From positions 1 to 20,576 of the IMG/VR virus record IMGVR_UViG_3300025889_015601: DNA of 20,576 nucleotides, one strand, 5' to 3'. A model generated the notes under the pieces. It was not told the DNA's origin. It ran no database searches and worked only from the letters and a program-made list of their open reading frames with translations. Each line of letters starts with the position of its first letter. Positions within the stretch are counted from its first letter, which is position 1. This DNA is from a virus. Made by a program: the position numbers and the translations under genes. Below, piece by piece: positions 1 to 7,463 of this stretch.

Positions 1-1
1 A

Positions 2-2206
2 CAAGACGCAGACGGAAATATATTTGCCGGTGATGCAACGACTGGTGGTGGGTATGATCCTTCAACAGGATCTGCCTGCTTTAACATCTTTATGGGATGT
101 AATGCTGGTAATAGTATTACTGATGGATGTTATAATAACTTCTTAGGTCTTAATGCAGGAATCAACAACACCACTGGAAGTTCTAATAACTTCTTAGGTG
201 CTGCTGCAGGACTCTCCAACACCACTGGATGTTATAATAACTTCTTAGGTTTTTATGCAGGAAGAAACAATACCAATGGATCTAATAATAACTTCTTTGG
301 TTTTTATGCAGGAAGATCCAACACCACTGGAGGTTTTAATAACTTCTTAGGTAATAATGCAGGAAAATGCAACACCACTGGAGGTTATAATAACTTCTTA
401 GGTTTTTATGCAGGAAGAAACAACACCACTGGATCTGATAATAACTTCTTTGGTCTTAATGCAGGAAAATGCAACACCACTGGAACTTATAATAACTTCT
501 TAGGTACTAGTGCAGGAAAATGCAACACCACTGGAACTAATAATAACTTCTTAGGTAATAGTGCAGGACTCTCCAACACCACTGGAAGTTCTAATAACTT
601 CTTAGGTAAGAATGCAGGATCCAATAACACCACTGGAAGTTGTAATAACTTCTTAGGTTGTGGTGCAGGATTCTCCAACACCACTGGAACTCATAATAAC
701 TTCTTAGGTCAGAATGCAGGACTCTCCAACACCACTGGAAGTTCTAATAACTTCTTAGGTAAGAATGCAGGATCCAATAACACCACTGGAAGTTGTAATA
801 ACTTCTTAGGTTCTAATGCAGGATACGCTAACACCACTGGATCCTGTAACAATATGATCGGTTTTGGTGCCGGTAAATGCGCAACGGTCACTGGACAACA
901 TAATACCTTCTTAGGAACTTATGCCGGTAAGTGTGCTTCTGGTTCTGGTGCTAATAATAACTTCTTTGGTTTTCAGGCAGGAGTCTTCAACACCACTGGA
1001 ACTTTTAATAACTTCATTGGTACAAATGCAGGAGTCTCCAACACCACTGGAAATAATAATAACTTCCTTGGTGTTAATGCAGGACAATACAACACCACTG
1101 GATCTTATAATAACTTCTTTGGTCCTGGTGCAGGAAGAAAAAACATCACTGGATCTAATAATAACATCCTTGGACGTGAAGCAGGATGTTTCAACACCAC
1201 TGGATCTTGTAATAACTTCTTTGGTTGTGGTGCAGGAAGATGCAACACCACTGGAGGTTGTAATAACTTCCTTGGTTTTCAGGCAGGATTCAACAACACC
1301 ACTGGAGGTAATAATAACTTCATTGGTAATAGTGCAGGATTCTCCAACACCACTGGATCCTGTAACAATATGATTGGTTTTGGTGCCGGTCAATGTGCAA
1401 CGGTCACTGGATCACATAATACCTTCTTAGGAACTTATGCCGGTAAGTGTGCTTCTGGTTCTGGTGCTAATAATAACTTCTTTGGTTTTCAGGCAGGAGT
1501 CTTCAACACCACTGGAACTCATAATAACTTCTTTGGTTGTAATGCAGGAGTCTCCAACAACACTGGAGGTAATAATAACTTCTTAGGTACTGGTGCAGGA
1601 TTAGCAAACACCACTGGAAGTAGTAATAACTTCTTAGGTCTTAGTGCAGGATTCTCCAACACCACTGGAAGTAATAATAACTTCTTTGGTTGTCGTGCAG
1701 GATGCAATAATACAACAGGTAGTAATAATATTGCGTTTGGTTTTAATGCTGGACAAACATCTGGATCTCCATCAGGATTGATTGATCTGACGACAAGTGA
1801 TAATTGTATTATAATGGGTAATGCAAATCACTCATGCGCCGCAATACAAGTAGCATGGACAGTTATTTCTGATATTAGAGATAAGTGTGTTTATGGTGAT
1901 GTACCTCATGGAAGAGGATTCTTACAGAATATTAATCCTATCAAATATTCATTTAAGAATAGAGAAACGAATGAGGTTACTGATAAAAGAGTCAGATATG
2001 GATTCAGTGCTCAAGAGGTTGCAGAACTTGAAGGTGATGAAACAATCATTGCATCAAAATCTAACATAGATAAGTGGGGTGTTACTCATGAGCACTTACT
2101 TCCTGTTCTTGTTAATGCAATCAAAGAACTTGATGTCGAAAACCAAGAACTCAAAGAAAGATTGTCTTCACTGGAAGAAAAAGTTAATTCTTTACTGAAT
2201 AATTGA
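2..2206 (+). CDS. Tail fibre protein with 17-residue repeats and C-terminal S74 chaperone domain (5' end outside window)
   Basis: The reading frame is open from base 2 with the repeat already under way, so the true start lies upstream; the ATG at 92 is internal. About 32 repeats of 17 residues follow (pattern xNAGxxNTTGSxNNFLG), four of them 18 residues long. Such Asn/Gly/Thr-rich repeats are expected to form an elongated trimeric beta-structured shaft. The last ~110 residues match the peptidase S74 intramolecular chaperone: SDIRDK has Ser and Lys five residues apart (Ser codon at 1868), the spacing of the endosialidase catalytic dyad; YGFSAQEVAEL follows, then a C-terminal coiled coil (AIKELDVENQELKERL). 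Family knowledge says this domain trimerises the fibre and then cleaves itself off just before the Ser. Probable role: host receptor binding. Genes for surface-sugar chemistry lie directly downstream. Confidence 0.9.
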   Translation, partial: QDADGNIFAGDATTGGGYDPSTGSACFNIFMGCNAGNSITDGCYNNFLGLNAGINNTTGSSNNFLGAAAGLSNTTGCYNNFLGFYAGRNNTNGSNNNFFGFYAGRSNTTGGFNNFLGNNAGKCNTTGGYNNFLGFYAGRNNTTGSDNNFFGLNAGKCNTTGTYNNFLGTSAGKCNTTGTNNNFLGNSAGLSNTTGSSNNFLGKNAGSNNTTGSCNNFLGCGAGFSNTTGTHNNFLGQNAGLSNTTGSSNNFLGKNAGSNNTTGSCNNFLGSNAGYANTTGSCNNMIGFGAGKCATVTGQHNTFLGTYAGKCASGSGANNNFFGFQAGVFNTTGTFNNFIGTNAGVSNTTGNNNNFLGVNAGQYNTTGSYNNFFGPGAGRKNITGSNNNILGREAGCFNTTGSCNNFFGCGAGRCNTTGGCNNFLGFQAGFNNTTGGNNNFIGNSAGFSNTTGSCNNMIGFGAGQCATVTGSHNTFLGTYAGKCASGSGANNNFFGFQAGVFNTTGTHNNFFGCNAGVSNNTGGNNNFLGTGAGLANTTGSSNNFLGLSAGFSNTTGSNNNFFGCRAGCNNTTGSNNIAFGFNAGQTSGSPSGLIDLTTSDNCIIMGNANHSCAAIQVAWTVISDIRDKCVYGDVPHGRGFLQNINPIKYSFKNRETNEVTDKRVRYGFSAQEVAELEGDETIIASKSNIDKWGVTHEHLLPVLVNAIKELDVENQELKERLSSLEEKVNSLLNN
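562..1530 (+). repeat. Segmental duplications inside the tail fibre repeat array
   Basis: Beyond the basic 51-bp periodicity, two larger duplications are visible. Bases 563-660 recur almost exactly at 716-813 (offset 153 = 3 repeats). Bases 831-1003 recur at 1347-1519 with a handful of differences (offset 516 = 10 repeats plus the six extra bases of two 18-residue units). The array has grown by recombination between repeats. Confidence 0.85.
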
Positions 2207-2211
2207 TTTTA

Positions 2212-2220
2212 TGGTATAAT
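2212..2220 (+). promoter_or_regulatory. Extended -10 promoter candidate before the sulfotransferase gene
   Basis: TGGTATAAT gives a perfect TATAAT (2215-2220) with the TG of an extended -10 element, in the 40-base gap between the tail fibre stop and the ATG at 2247. No good -35 hexamer lies 16-18 bases upstream (TTACTG or TTTACT only). The AT-rich run that follows could also be incidental. Confidence 0.4.
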
Positions 2221-2246
2221 ATATAATAGTATCGAATGATAAATTA

Positions 2247-3146
2247 ATGGATAAAACTTTTTATTTTATGGCAGGGCTTCCCCGTTCGGGAAGCACTTTG
2301 CTTTCTTCAATCTTAAATCAAAATCCAAGATTTTATTCTGGACCATCAAGTCCAGTTCTTGGTGCAATGTTTGCCGTAGAGCAAAACTTTATGGGTAATG
2401 AGTTGTACCATGGATATCCAAAACCAGATCAAGTCAGAGAGATCATTGGTAGCATTCCACATCATTTTTATAGTGATGTTCAAAAACCAGTTGTCTTTGA
2501 TAAAAATCGTGCATGGACTGCAAGAGTTCCTTATATTGAAGGGTACATTGGACAACAGGCAAAGATTCTTGTTCCAGTTCGTAGAATAGATGAGATTCTA
2601 ACTTCTATTCTGACAATGATTCATCGAAATCCTTTTCAGGAAGGCCAACCAAGAATTAATTTTGTAGATGAACAATTAATCAAAACTGATATACCTATTA
2701 ATGATTTGAATAGATGTATGTATCTTCTAAATGATGGTGGTATTGTTTATGAGTCACTGAATGCGATTATGATGGGATTCCAACAAAATGTAAGTGACAA
2801 AATGCATTTTGTGGACTATAATGATCTTGTAGATAATCCTGAAAAAATAATGGAAGACATCTATGATTTTCTTGGGGAAGAGTTTTATGATCATGACTTT
2901 GGATCAATCTCAAATATTCATAGGGAAGATGATTTGATAACTTATGGACTAAGTGATATGCATCAGGTTCGTTCTGAGGTCAAGAAAACTTCTTCTCCAC
3001 CAGCATCAATTCTTCCAGAAGAAATTCTTGATCTTTATGAACAAAACAAAAGACGACTTGAGTTTTGGGGAACACCTGATATTGTTACGATAACCCCTAA
3101 GGTAAAGGCACCACCTACAAAGGATAATAATATTATCTTTAAATAA
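2247..3146 (+). CDS. Sulfotransferase family protein (PAPS-dependent)
   Basis: 299 aa, a normal length for a single-domain sulfotransferase. The N-terminus carries the 5'-phosphosulfate-binding loop PRSGSTLLSS (residues 12-21) straight after the first beta strand, as in the P-loop sulfotransferase family that moves sulfate from PAPS to a hydroxyl or amino group. A later stretch, HFVDYNDLVDNPEKIMEDIY, has the typical 'Y-x-D-L ... P ... i' pattern of the family's C-terminal half. The acceptor cannot be read from the sequence. It sits between the tail fibre and two sugar-modifying genes, so a surface glycan, LPS or the fibre itself is the likely target. No clear Shine-Dalgarno precedes the ATG. 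Confidence 0.85.
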   Translation: MDKTFYFMAGLPRSGSTLLSSILNQNPRFYSGPSSPVLGAMFAVEQNFMGNELYHGYPKPDQVREIIGSIPHHFYSDVQKPVVFDKNRAWTARVPYIEGYIGQQAKILVPVRRIDEILTSILTMIHRNPFQEGQPRINFVDEQLIKTDIPINDLNRCMYLLNDGGIVYESLNAIMMGFQQNVSDKMHFVDYNDLVDNPEKIMEDIYDFLGEEFYDHDFGSISNIHREDDLITYGLSDMHQVRSEVKKTSSPPASILPEEILDLYEQNKRRLEFWGTPDIVTITPKVKAPPTKDNNIIFK

Positions 3147-3149
3147 ATA
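3142..3149 (+). promoter_or_regulatory. Late-type promoter box AATAAATA
   Basis: AATAAATA overlaps the stop codon of the sulfotransferase gene and lies 23 bases before the next ATG. T4-like cyanophage late promoters are described as NATAAATA, recognised by the gp55-type late sigma factor. The box is short and AT-rich, so chance occurrence is possible, but its position in the intergenic gap fits. Confidence 0.5.
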
Positions 3150-3171
3150 ATAGAGATTTAACTAAAACAAA

Positions 3172-3519
3172 ATGGCAATTACACACACAAGAACAATTGA
3201 AAATCTTGAAGTCATAAATGATGGAAACAATGTAGTATGTGATATTCAAGTTAAATGGGTATCCTCTGATGATTCTGATGTAGAAAGAACTACAATTGAA
3301 GGTTTTGAAAATTATCAAGTTAATTGTGAAGATGTTACTCCAGATTCTGAAGGTTCTGAAGGATTTGTTGCATTTGAAGACTTGACTGAAGAGATTGTAT
3401 TGGGTTGGATTGCAGATGAACTTGCAGAAGAAAGAGTCACTGCACAACACACTTCTTGGATCAATTCTGTTCTTAATCCCCCAGCACCTGTTACAGTAAA
3501 CAAAGAAACTCCTTGGTAA
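3172..3519 (+). CDS. Small acidic protein, probable late/structural cyanophage protein
   Basis: 115 aa, starting MAITHTRTIENLEVINDG. The N-terminal half looks beta-rich (alternating polar and hydrophobic residues through DGNNVVCDIQVKWVS); the rest is acidic. I recall proteins with this MAITHT...IE.L opening as common small proteins next to tail genes in T4-like cyanophages, but their role is unknown to me. A late-type AATAAATA box lies 23 bases upstream, suggesting virion-phase expression. Function not assigned; accessory structural or tail-associated protein is a guess. Confidence 0.75.
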   Translation: MAITHTRTIENLEVINDGNNVVCDIQVKWVSSDDSDVERTTIEGFENYQVNCEDVTPDSEGSEGFVAFEDLTEEIVLGWIADELAEERVTAQHTSWINSVLNPPAPVTVNKETPW

Positions 3520-3523
3520 TTTT

Positions 3524-4423
3524 ATGACAAAAATTAAGTATTCTATATTTCATTGCCAAGGTGGATTTGGTAAACATATTGCAGCAACAGCAGTAGCTAA
3601 ATGTATTAAAAACAATCATCCAGGCAGACAACTTATTGTTGTTTCTGTCTGGTCTGAAATATTTCAAAATCTTCCATTTGTAGATAGAGTATATCAACTT
3701 GGTAATACAAGTTATTTTTATCAAAGTTATATTGAAAATGAGGATTCAATAATTTTCCATAATGAACCTTATTTCACTACTGATCATATTCATAAAAAAC
3801 TGCCTCTGATTCAAACTTGGTCTAAGATGTATGGATTAGAATATCGAGGTGAAATGCCAGATATTAAATTTAATCCTTTACAGAAAAAGATTGCAAAAGA
3901 ATTTTGGGAAAGTCGTGCAAACGAAAAACCTATTATGGTTCTTCAAACTAATGGTGGAATGTATAATGAACAGAGACCATATCTATGGGCAAGAGATATG
4001 CCTGTGGCACTTGCACAAAAACTTGTAGATCATTATTCCGATAAGTATCATATTTTTCAAGTCAAAAAACCTTCTTCTGAAGCATTAGATGGTGTGGAAG
4101 TGGTTCAAGATCCAATGAGTAATATGGAACTTGTAAGTATCTTACTGAATAGTGAGAAGAGAATACTTATTGATAGTTGCCTACAACACGCAGCAACAGC
4201 ATTGAAATTGCCTTCTGTGGTATTATGGAATGGAACTAGTCCAAAGGTCTTTGGATGGGATATACATACCAATATTCAAGCAGAGAAACCTGCCAACTTT
4301 AAACTTCCAAATAGTTATTTGTTTGACTTTGATTTTACTGGAGTAGAAGCAGAGTATCCTTATGTGGATGAGGATGAAGAAATCTTTAACTTTGATAAAA
4401 TTATAGAAGCAGTTGATAAATGA
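3524..4423 (+). CDS. Glycosyltransferase family 9-like protein
   Basis: 299 aa. The pattern is that of a GT-B fold heptosyltransferase-type enzyme. The N-terminal strand/loop HCQGGFGKHIAATAVAKCI resembles the GGiGD...t.al opening of GT9. A second Rossmann-like half begins near PIMVLQTNGG. The C-terminal segment at roughly residues 212-245 (LIDSCLQHAATALKLPSVVL, followed by WNGTSP) matches the nucleotide-sugar-binding 'DSg..HlAaal..P.v.lfG.t.P' block. It probably transfers a sugar to a surface polysaccharide or virion protein; donor and acceptor are not readable. It overlaps the carbamoyltransferase by 4 bases (ATGA), so the two are probably translationally coupled and act on the same product. 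Confidence 0.75.
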   Translation: MTKIKYSIFHCQGGFGKHIAATAVAKCIKNNHPGRQLIVVSVWSEIFQNLPFVDRVYQLGNTSYFYQSYIENEDSIIFHNEPYFTTDHIHKKLPLIQTWSKMYGLEYRGEMPDIKFNPLQKKIAKEFWESRANEKPIMVLQTNGGMYNEQRPYLWARDMPVALAQKLVDHYSDKYHIFQVKKPSSEALDGVEVVQDPMSNMELVSILLNSEKRILIDSCLQHAATALKLPSVVLWNGTSPKVFGWDIHTNIQAEKPANFKLPNSYLFDFDFTGVEAEYPYVDEDEEIFNFDKIIEAVDK

Positions 4424-6096
4424 ATGTTATTGGACTTTATGGTGCGATTGGATGGAATGTTTTAATTTCTGATAATCCTAGTTTGAGGGAACAAATGAAT
4501 GAAAGTTGGACACATGGTGCAAGTGTGTCTTTATTTTCTAATGGAAATCATGTAACTAGTATCAGTGAAGAAAGACTTACTGGTATTAAATATGATGGAA
4601 ACTTCCCACGAAAATCGATAGACTATTGTTTATCGACAGGGAATCTTTCTAAAGAAGATATTGATGTAGTTGTCGTTCCATCGATGGCAAATATAAACTT
4701 CTATAAGAATTATATTAATCAAACTCTTCAATCTAAACTTAAAAGATATTTCCCAAAAGCAAAAGTTGAGATAGTATCTCATCATATGTGTCATGCATAT
4801 TCATCAGTGTTCTCTTCAGATTACAATGAAGGAACATTTATTACGATGGATAATGCTGGATCTATTTTATTCAATTCTACTGGCAATGCTTTTTCTACAG
4901 AAAATCATTCTATAGGATACTTTAATAAAGAAAAAGGTATTTTTAGGTATCATCCCGGTATTCCTGAAATGAATAACTTCGGAAACTATTATTGGGCTTG
5001 GGCATATCAAATTTATGTTGAGATGGTTCAGAAACAAATTGATATTACTGATCCAAAGTATCGTGAGACATTCTGTGGCAAGGTCATGGGTCTTTCGGCA
5101 TATGGTAATGTAAAAGAGTTTGAAAAAGATTATCGACAAACTTTTGAAGGTATTCCTTCAGTTACATTCAACTCTTTTCCTGGACAGGATTATGTTTATG
5201 GAAACATGAGTCCAGAAAACAAAGCAAGAACTCTTCAACATAATTTTGAACAGGGAATGCTTGTTTATATGAAGACACTCAAAGAACAAGGATATATTGA
5301 TGAAAATCTTTGCCTTGCTGGTGGCGTGTTTCTGAATATTCTCACAAACTCTGTCATTCGTAAGAATGAAATTGTAAAGAATATGCACATCCCACCATTT
5401 CCTGATGATACTGGATTATCATTTGGTGCTGCATGTTATGGTGTTTTTAAGGCAAAAGAAAAAGTAACTCTCCCACACAATATTTCACTTCTTGGACGCA
5501 CTTATAGTGAAGAAGAGATTGAGGAAGCACTTAAAGGGAAAAACTATAAGAAGTTTGATAACTTTGAAGAACTGTGTGAGAAGGTTGCTAAACTTCTTGC
5601 TGATAATAAAATTGTTGGGTGGTTTCAAAATCGTTCAGAGTTTGGACCTAGAGCACTTGGTTCTCGTTCAATTCTGATGAACCCATCAATAAAAGAAAAT
5701 AAAAAGACAATCAATACTCGCATTAAACATAGAGAAGAGTGGCGTCCATTTGCAGGTATTATGCTTGAAGAATATCAAGAAGAATACTTTATAGATGTAT
5801 ATCCAAATGAATATATGCTATACTCTCTGGTAGTAAAACCACATCAAAGAAAGAAACTTGGTGCGATCACACATAAAGATTTCTCATGTAGAATTCAAAC
5901 TGTAAATGAAAAGTTGCATCCAGAAGTTGCAACACTTCTTCAAAAATATAATAAAGAAACTGATTGTCCGGTTCTTTTAAATACTTCTTTCAATGATAAT
6001 GGTCAACCAATTGTAGAGAATCCAAAGGATGCGATCAAAACCTTTGAAAGTATTGATCTAGATTGTCTTGTAATTGGAAATTATTTTTTAATCTGA
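4420..6096 (+). CDS. Carbamoyltransferase, NodU/CmcH/TobZ family
   Basis: 558 aa, full family length. Carbamoyltransferases of this type make carbamoyl-AMP and pass the carbamoyl group to a sugar or antibiotic hydroxyl. Seen in the N-terminal Kae1-like domain: an ISEER motif (48-52), the metal-binding HHMCHAYSS (121-129), an acidic DNAGS turn (144-148) and CLAGGVFLN (298-306). In the C-terminal domain: FGPRALGSRSIL (from residue 408) and CPVLLNTSFNDNGQPIV, both typical of the YrdC-like half. Start ATG overlaps the previous stop. With the GT9-like and sulfotransferase genes it forms a three-enzyme sugar-decoration set beside the tail fibre. Such genes occur in several cyanophages; the acceptor is not known. 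Confidence 0.92.
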   Translation: MNVIGLYGAIGWNVLISDNPSLREQMNESWTHGASVSLFSNGNHVTSISEERLTGIKYDGNFPRKSIDYCLSTGNLSKEDIDVVVVPSMANINFYKNYINQTLQSKLKRYFPKAKVEIVSHHMCHAYSSVFSSDYNEGTFITMDNAGSILFNSTGNAFSTENHSIGYFNKEKGIFRYHPGIPEMNNFGNYYWAWAYQIYVEMVQKQIDITDPKYRETFCGKVMGLSAYGNVKEFEKDYRQTFEGIPSVTFNSFPGQDYVYGNMSPENKARTLQHNFEQGMLVYMKTLKEQGYIDENLCLAGGVFLNILTNSVIRKNEIVKNMHIPPFPDDTGLSFGAACYGVFKAKEKVTLPHNISLLGRTYSEEEIEEALKGKNYKKFDNFEELCEKVAKLLADNKIVGWFQNRSEFGPRALGSRSILMNPSIKENKKTINTRIKHREEWRPFAGIMLEEYQEEYFIDVYPNEYMLYSLVVKPHQRKKLGAITHKDFSCRIQTVNEKLHPEVATLLQKYNKETDCPVLLNTSFNDNGQPIVENPKDAIKTFESIDLDCLVIGNYFLI

Positions 6097-6105
6097 GATT
6101 GATTT

Positions 6106-6204
6106 ATGAATTTTAAAGTATATACAAAAGAAAATTGTCCTCACTGTTATAAGATTAGTGGGAAATATATGATAAGAGATTTAATATCAAATAAGAACTT
6201 ATAA
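6106..6204 (+). pseudogene. Truncated glutaredoxin/thioredoxin-like ORF (32 aa)
   Basis: The ORF starts 9 bases after the carbamoyltransferase stop and reads MNFKVYTKENCPHCYKISGK, then stops after 32 residues. The opening beta strand followed by a CPHC redox motif is the start of a glutaredoxin (usually 75-90 aa). The remainder of the fold is absent and no continuation is visible in the other frames. It is most likely a remnant of a phage glutaredoxin gene cut off by rearrangement; a stand-alone redox micro-peptide is less likely. Confidence 0.6.
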
Positions 6205-6220
6205 CTTATCTCTCAAGAAC

Positions 6221-6256
6221 GACAAACCTAGTCTACGGGGTCTAGACCAGTTTGTC
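6221..6256 (+). other. Imperfect hairpin between the tail-fibre module and the small-gene cluster
   Basis: GACAAAC (6221-6227) pairs with GTTTGTC (6250-6256). An inner stem GTCTA/TAGAC closes a 7-base loop across a small internal loop. There is no T-run after it, so it is not a standard terminator. It may be an RNA-processing or partial termination site at the boundary between the late fibre module and the next gene block. Confidence 0.45.
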
Positions 6257-6289
6257 AAGTGTCTACAAAACCCCCCGGAGACCCCTCAC

Positions 6290-6517
6290 ATGGTCTATAC
6301 TTACAAAGTCAGTCAAACACCTATGAAGACTAAATTCGTTACTGTAGAACCCAAGAACCAACGGAGTAAGAACCGATTCGTTAACTTGATGCATGAACTT
6401 CATTCATGTAGAGTAGAACAAGAGACAGAAGACCAAATGTTTCTTTCATCTATTACTGGTAAGTACCACTTCTGGGTAAATAAAACTAATGATAAAAATT
6501 GGTTTATAGTCAAATGA
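6290..6517 (+). CDS. Small hypothetical protein (75 aa)
   Basis: MVYTYKVSQTPMKTKFVTVE opens a basic-to-mixed protein with no recognised motif. A GGAG sequence about 10 bases before the ATG supports this start. Its TGA overlaps the ATG of the following mini-ORF (ATGA). It heads a chain of small + strand genes typical of cyanophage accessory regions. Function unknown. Confidence 0.6.
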   Translation: MVYTYKVSQTPMKTKFVTVEPKNQRSKNRFVNLMHELHSCRVEQETEDQMFLSSITGKYHFWVNKTNDKNWFIVK

Positions 6518-6611
6518 TTTCAAAAGAAACAGAAGATGTAATTTTTTATGTCTTTTTATATTGACTATAGTTACAATCATTACAGTTCTTTATTCACTTA
6601 TTCTTTCATAG
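6514..6611 (+). pseudogene. Small membrane protein gene, apparently split by a -1 frame change
   Basis: An ATG overlapping the previous stop opens MISKETEDVIFYVFLY, ending at TGA 6562-6564. In the -1 frame the overlapping sequence has no ATG but reads the strongly hydrophobic ILTIVTIITVLYSLILS up to TAG 6609-6611. Joined, they would make a ~32-residue single-pass membrane peptide. Either a frameshift mutation has split it, there is a sequence error, or ribosomes shift; no classical slippery heptamer is present. Confidence 0.4.
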
Positions 6612-6628
6612 TATAATGAGAAAATCTA

Positions 6629-6778
6629 ATGAATAAAAAAGAAACACTCACTCTTGCTATGCAACAAATTGAAACCACACTTGATTTACTCAAAGGTAAT
6701 GACTACGAAACTTATATGAATCTCAAACTTATTTCAGTTTATTATGAGTTACAACGACAACTTGACAAACTTTTTTAA
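6629..6778 (+). CDS. Small helical hypothetical protein (49 aa)
   Basis: ATG at 6629, stop 6776-6778; starts MNKKETLTLAMQQIETTLDL. Regular spacing of Leu/Ile/Met suggests one or two amphipathic helices. I recall similar ~50-aa proteins in many T4-like cyanophages, function unknown. Its last codons contain the -35 hexamer of the promoter for the next gene. Confidence 0.6.
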   Translation: MNKKETLTLAMQQIETTLDLLKGNDYETYMNLKLISVYYELQRQLDKLF

Positions 6779-6790
6779 CTCACCTATACT
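6762..6790 (+). promoter_or_regulatory. Near-consensus sigma70 promoter, TTGACA-17-TATACT
   Basis: TTGACA at 6762-6767 and TATACT at 6785-6790 are separated by exactly 17 bases, and the gene at 6813 starts 22 bases after the -10. The -35 lies inside the end of the preceding ORF. It should be used by the unmodified host RNA polymerase, i.e. early. Confidence 0.8.
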
Positions 6791-6812
6791 ATTAAGGTAA
6801 TTCTCAAGACTG

Positions 6813-7046
6813 ATGAAATTTATTTACATTGTTGACCATTATGTGCCATTCCCCTCATCAGAATACGGCGGAGTATGGAATGTTGTTGCAGAAAATGATG
6901 AAGAATGTTTTGATTTAATTGTTGAAGAAGATGGTAAGTATTATTCTCATTATTTCAGTGAATTGAGACAGAATATCAACAAGGCAGATAAATATTCTTT
7001 GTTAGATGAACTACCATCTAAAGTTGTAACCTCTTTCTTAACTTAA
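6813..7046 (+). CDS. Hypothetical protein (77 aa)
   Basis: MKFIYIVDHYVPFPSSEYGG begins a small acidic protein with a beta-strand-like opening (FIYIVDHY) and an acidic middle (AENDEECFDLIVEEDG). No motif recognised. It is the first gene after the strong early promoter at 6762-6790 and is followed after two bases by the CP12-like gene, so both are probably co-expressed early. Confidence 0.7.
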   Translation: MKFIYIVDHYVPFPSSEYGGVWNVVAENDEECFDLIVEEDGKYYSHYFSELRQNINKADKYSLLDELPSKVVTSFLT

Positions 7047-7048
7047 TC

Positions 7049-7279
7049 ATGTCACAACCACGTCAAAGGGATGTTAATGATCCCCTCTATGACCCAAATG
7101 ATAAGTACAATGCCTATAAGGTAGACTTACATACGAATGAAGCACATTCACCTGATGAGTGGGATCCCCTCACAGAAGGTAAACTATCAGACCCATCAGA
7201 ACGACACAAAGATAAAGTGTTAGATGAATTCTGCGACACTCACCCTGGTTCCCCAATGTGTAAAGTTTTCGATGACTGA
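7049..7279 (+). CDS. CP12-like protein (C-terminal GAPDH-binding motif)
   Basis: 76 aa. The C-terminus LDEFCDTHPGSPMCKVFDD matches the end of CP12, where two Cys eight residues apart (C-x8-C) with a Pro between are followed by a basic/aliphatic pair, an aromatic residue and Asp. In CP12 this part forms a disulfide hairpin and inserts into the GAPDH active site, shutting down Calvin-cycle flux as a GAPDH-CP12-PRK complex. Cyanophages are known to carry cp12 genes. The CP12 N-terminal Cys pair and the AWD.VEEL core are not seen; instead there is a disordered DPLYDPNDKYNAY-type N-terminus. So it may be a reduced GAPDH-only inhibitor or a convergent tail. Expressed from the promoter at 6762, with an 8-base overlap into the next gene. 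Confidence 0.55.
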   Translation: MSQPRQRDVNDPLYDPNDKYNAYKVDLHTNEAHSPDEWDPLTEGKLSDPSERHKDKVLDEFCDTHPGSPMCKVFDD

Positions 7280-7463
7280 TAAACAAAAAGACGCACTCAA
7301 TCTTATGATTGAAAGTGTAATCAAACCTGACAGTAGTCTCCGTGGTTGTGCATACAATCAAGGGTGTTATGATGAATTGATGGAATGGCGTCAAAAGATG
7401 CTTGACCTACTCTATAGTTATGAAAAAGATGGAATTTCCACATCAGCCACCACAGGGCTATGA
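7272..7463 (+). CDS. Small hypothetical protein (63 aa)
   Basis: The ATG at 7272 overlaps the end of the CP12-like gene by 8 bases; a longer reading from 7224 would overlap far more. The product starts MTDKQKDALNLMIESVIKPD and has two likely helices with Cys pairs in between (GCAYNQGCYDE). No family recognised. Part of the overlapping early operon. Confidence 0.6.
   Translation: MTDKQKDALNLMIESVIKPDSSLRGCAYNQGCYDELMEWRQKMLDLLYSYEKDGISTSATTGL

Noticed and set aside
487-1707. Several minus-strand ORFs and one + ORF (921-1373) inside the tail fibre repeats
   Set aside because: They are shadows of the 51-bp repeat in other frames: the same short peptide recurs in register with the fibre repeat and no ribosome site or separate conservation is visible.
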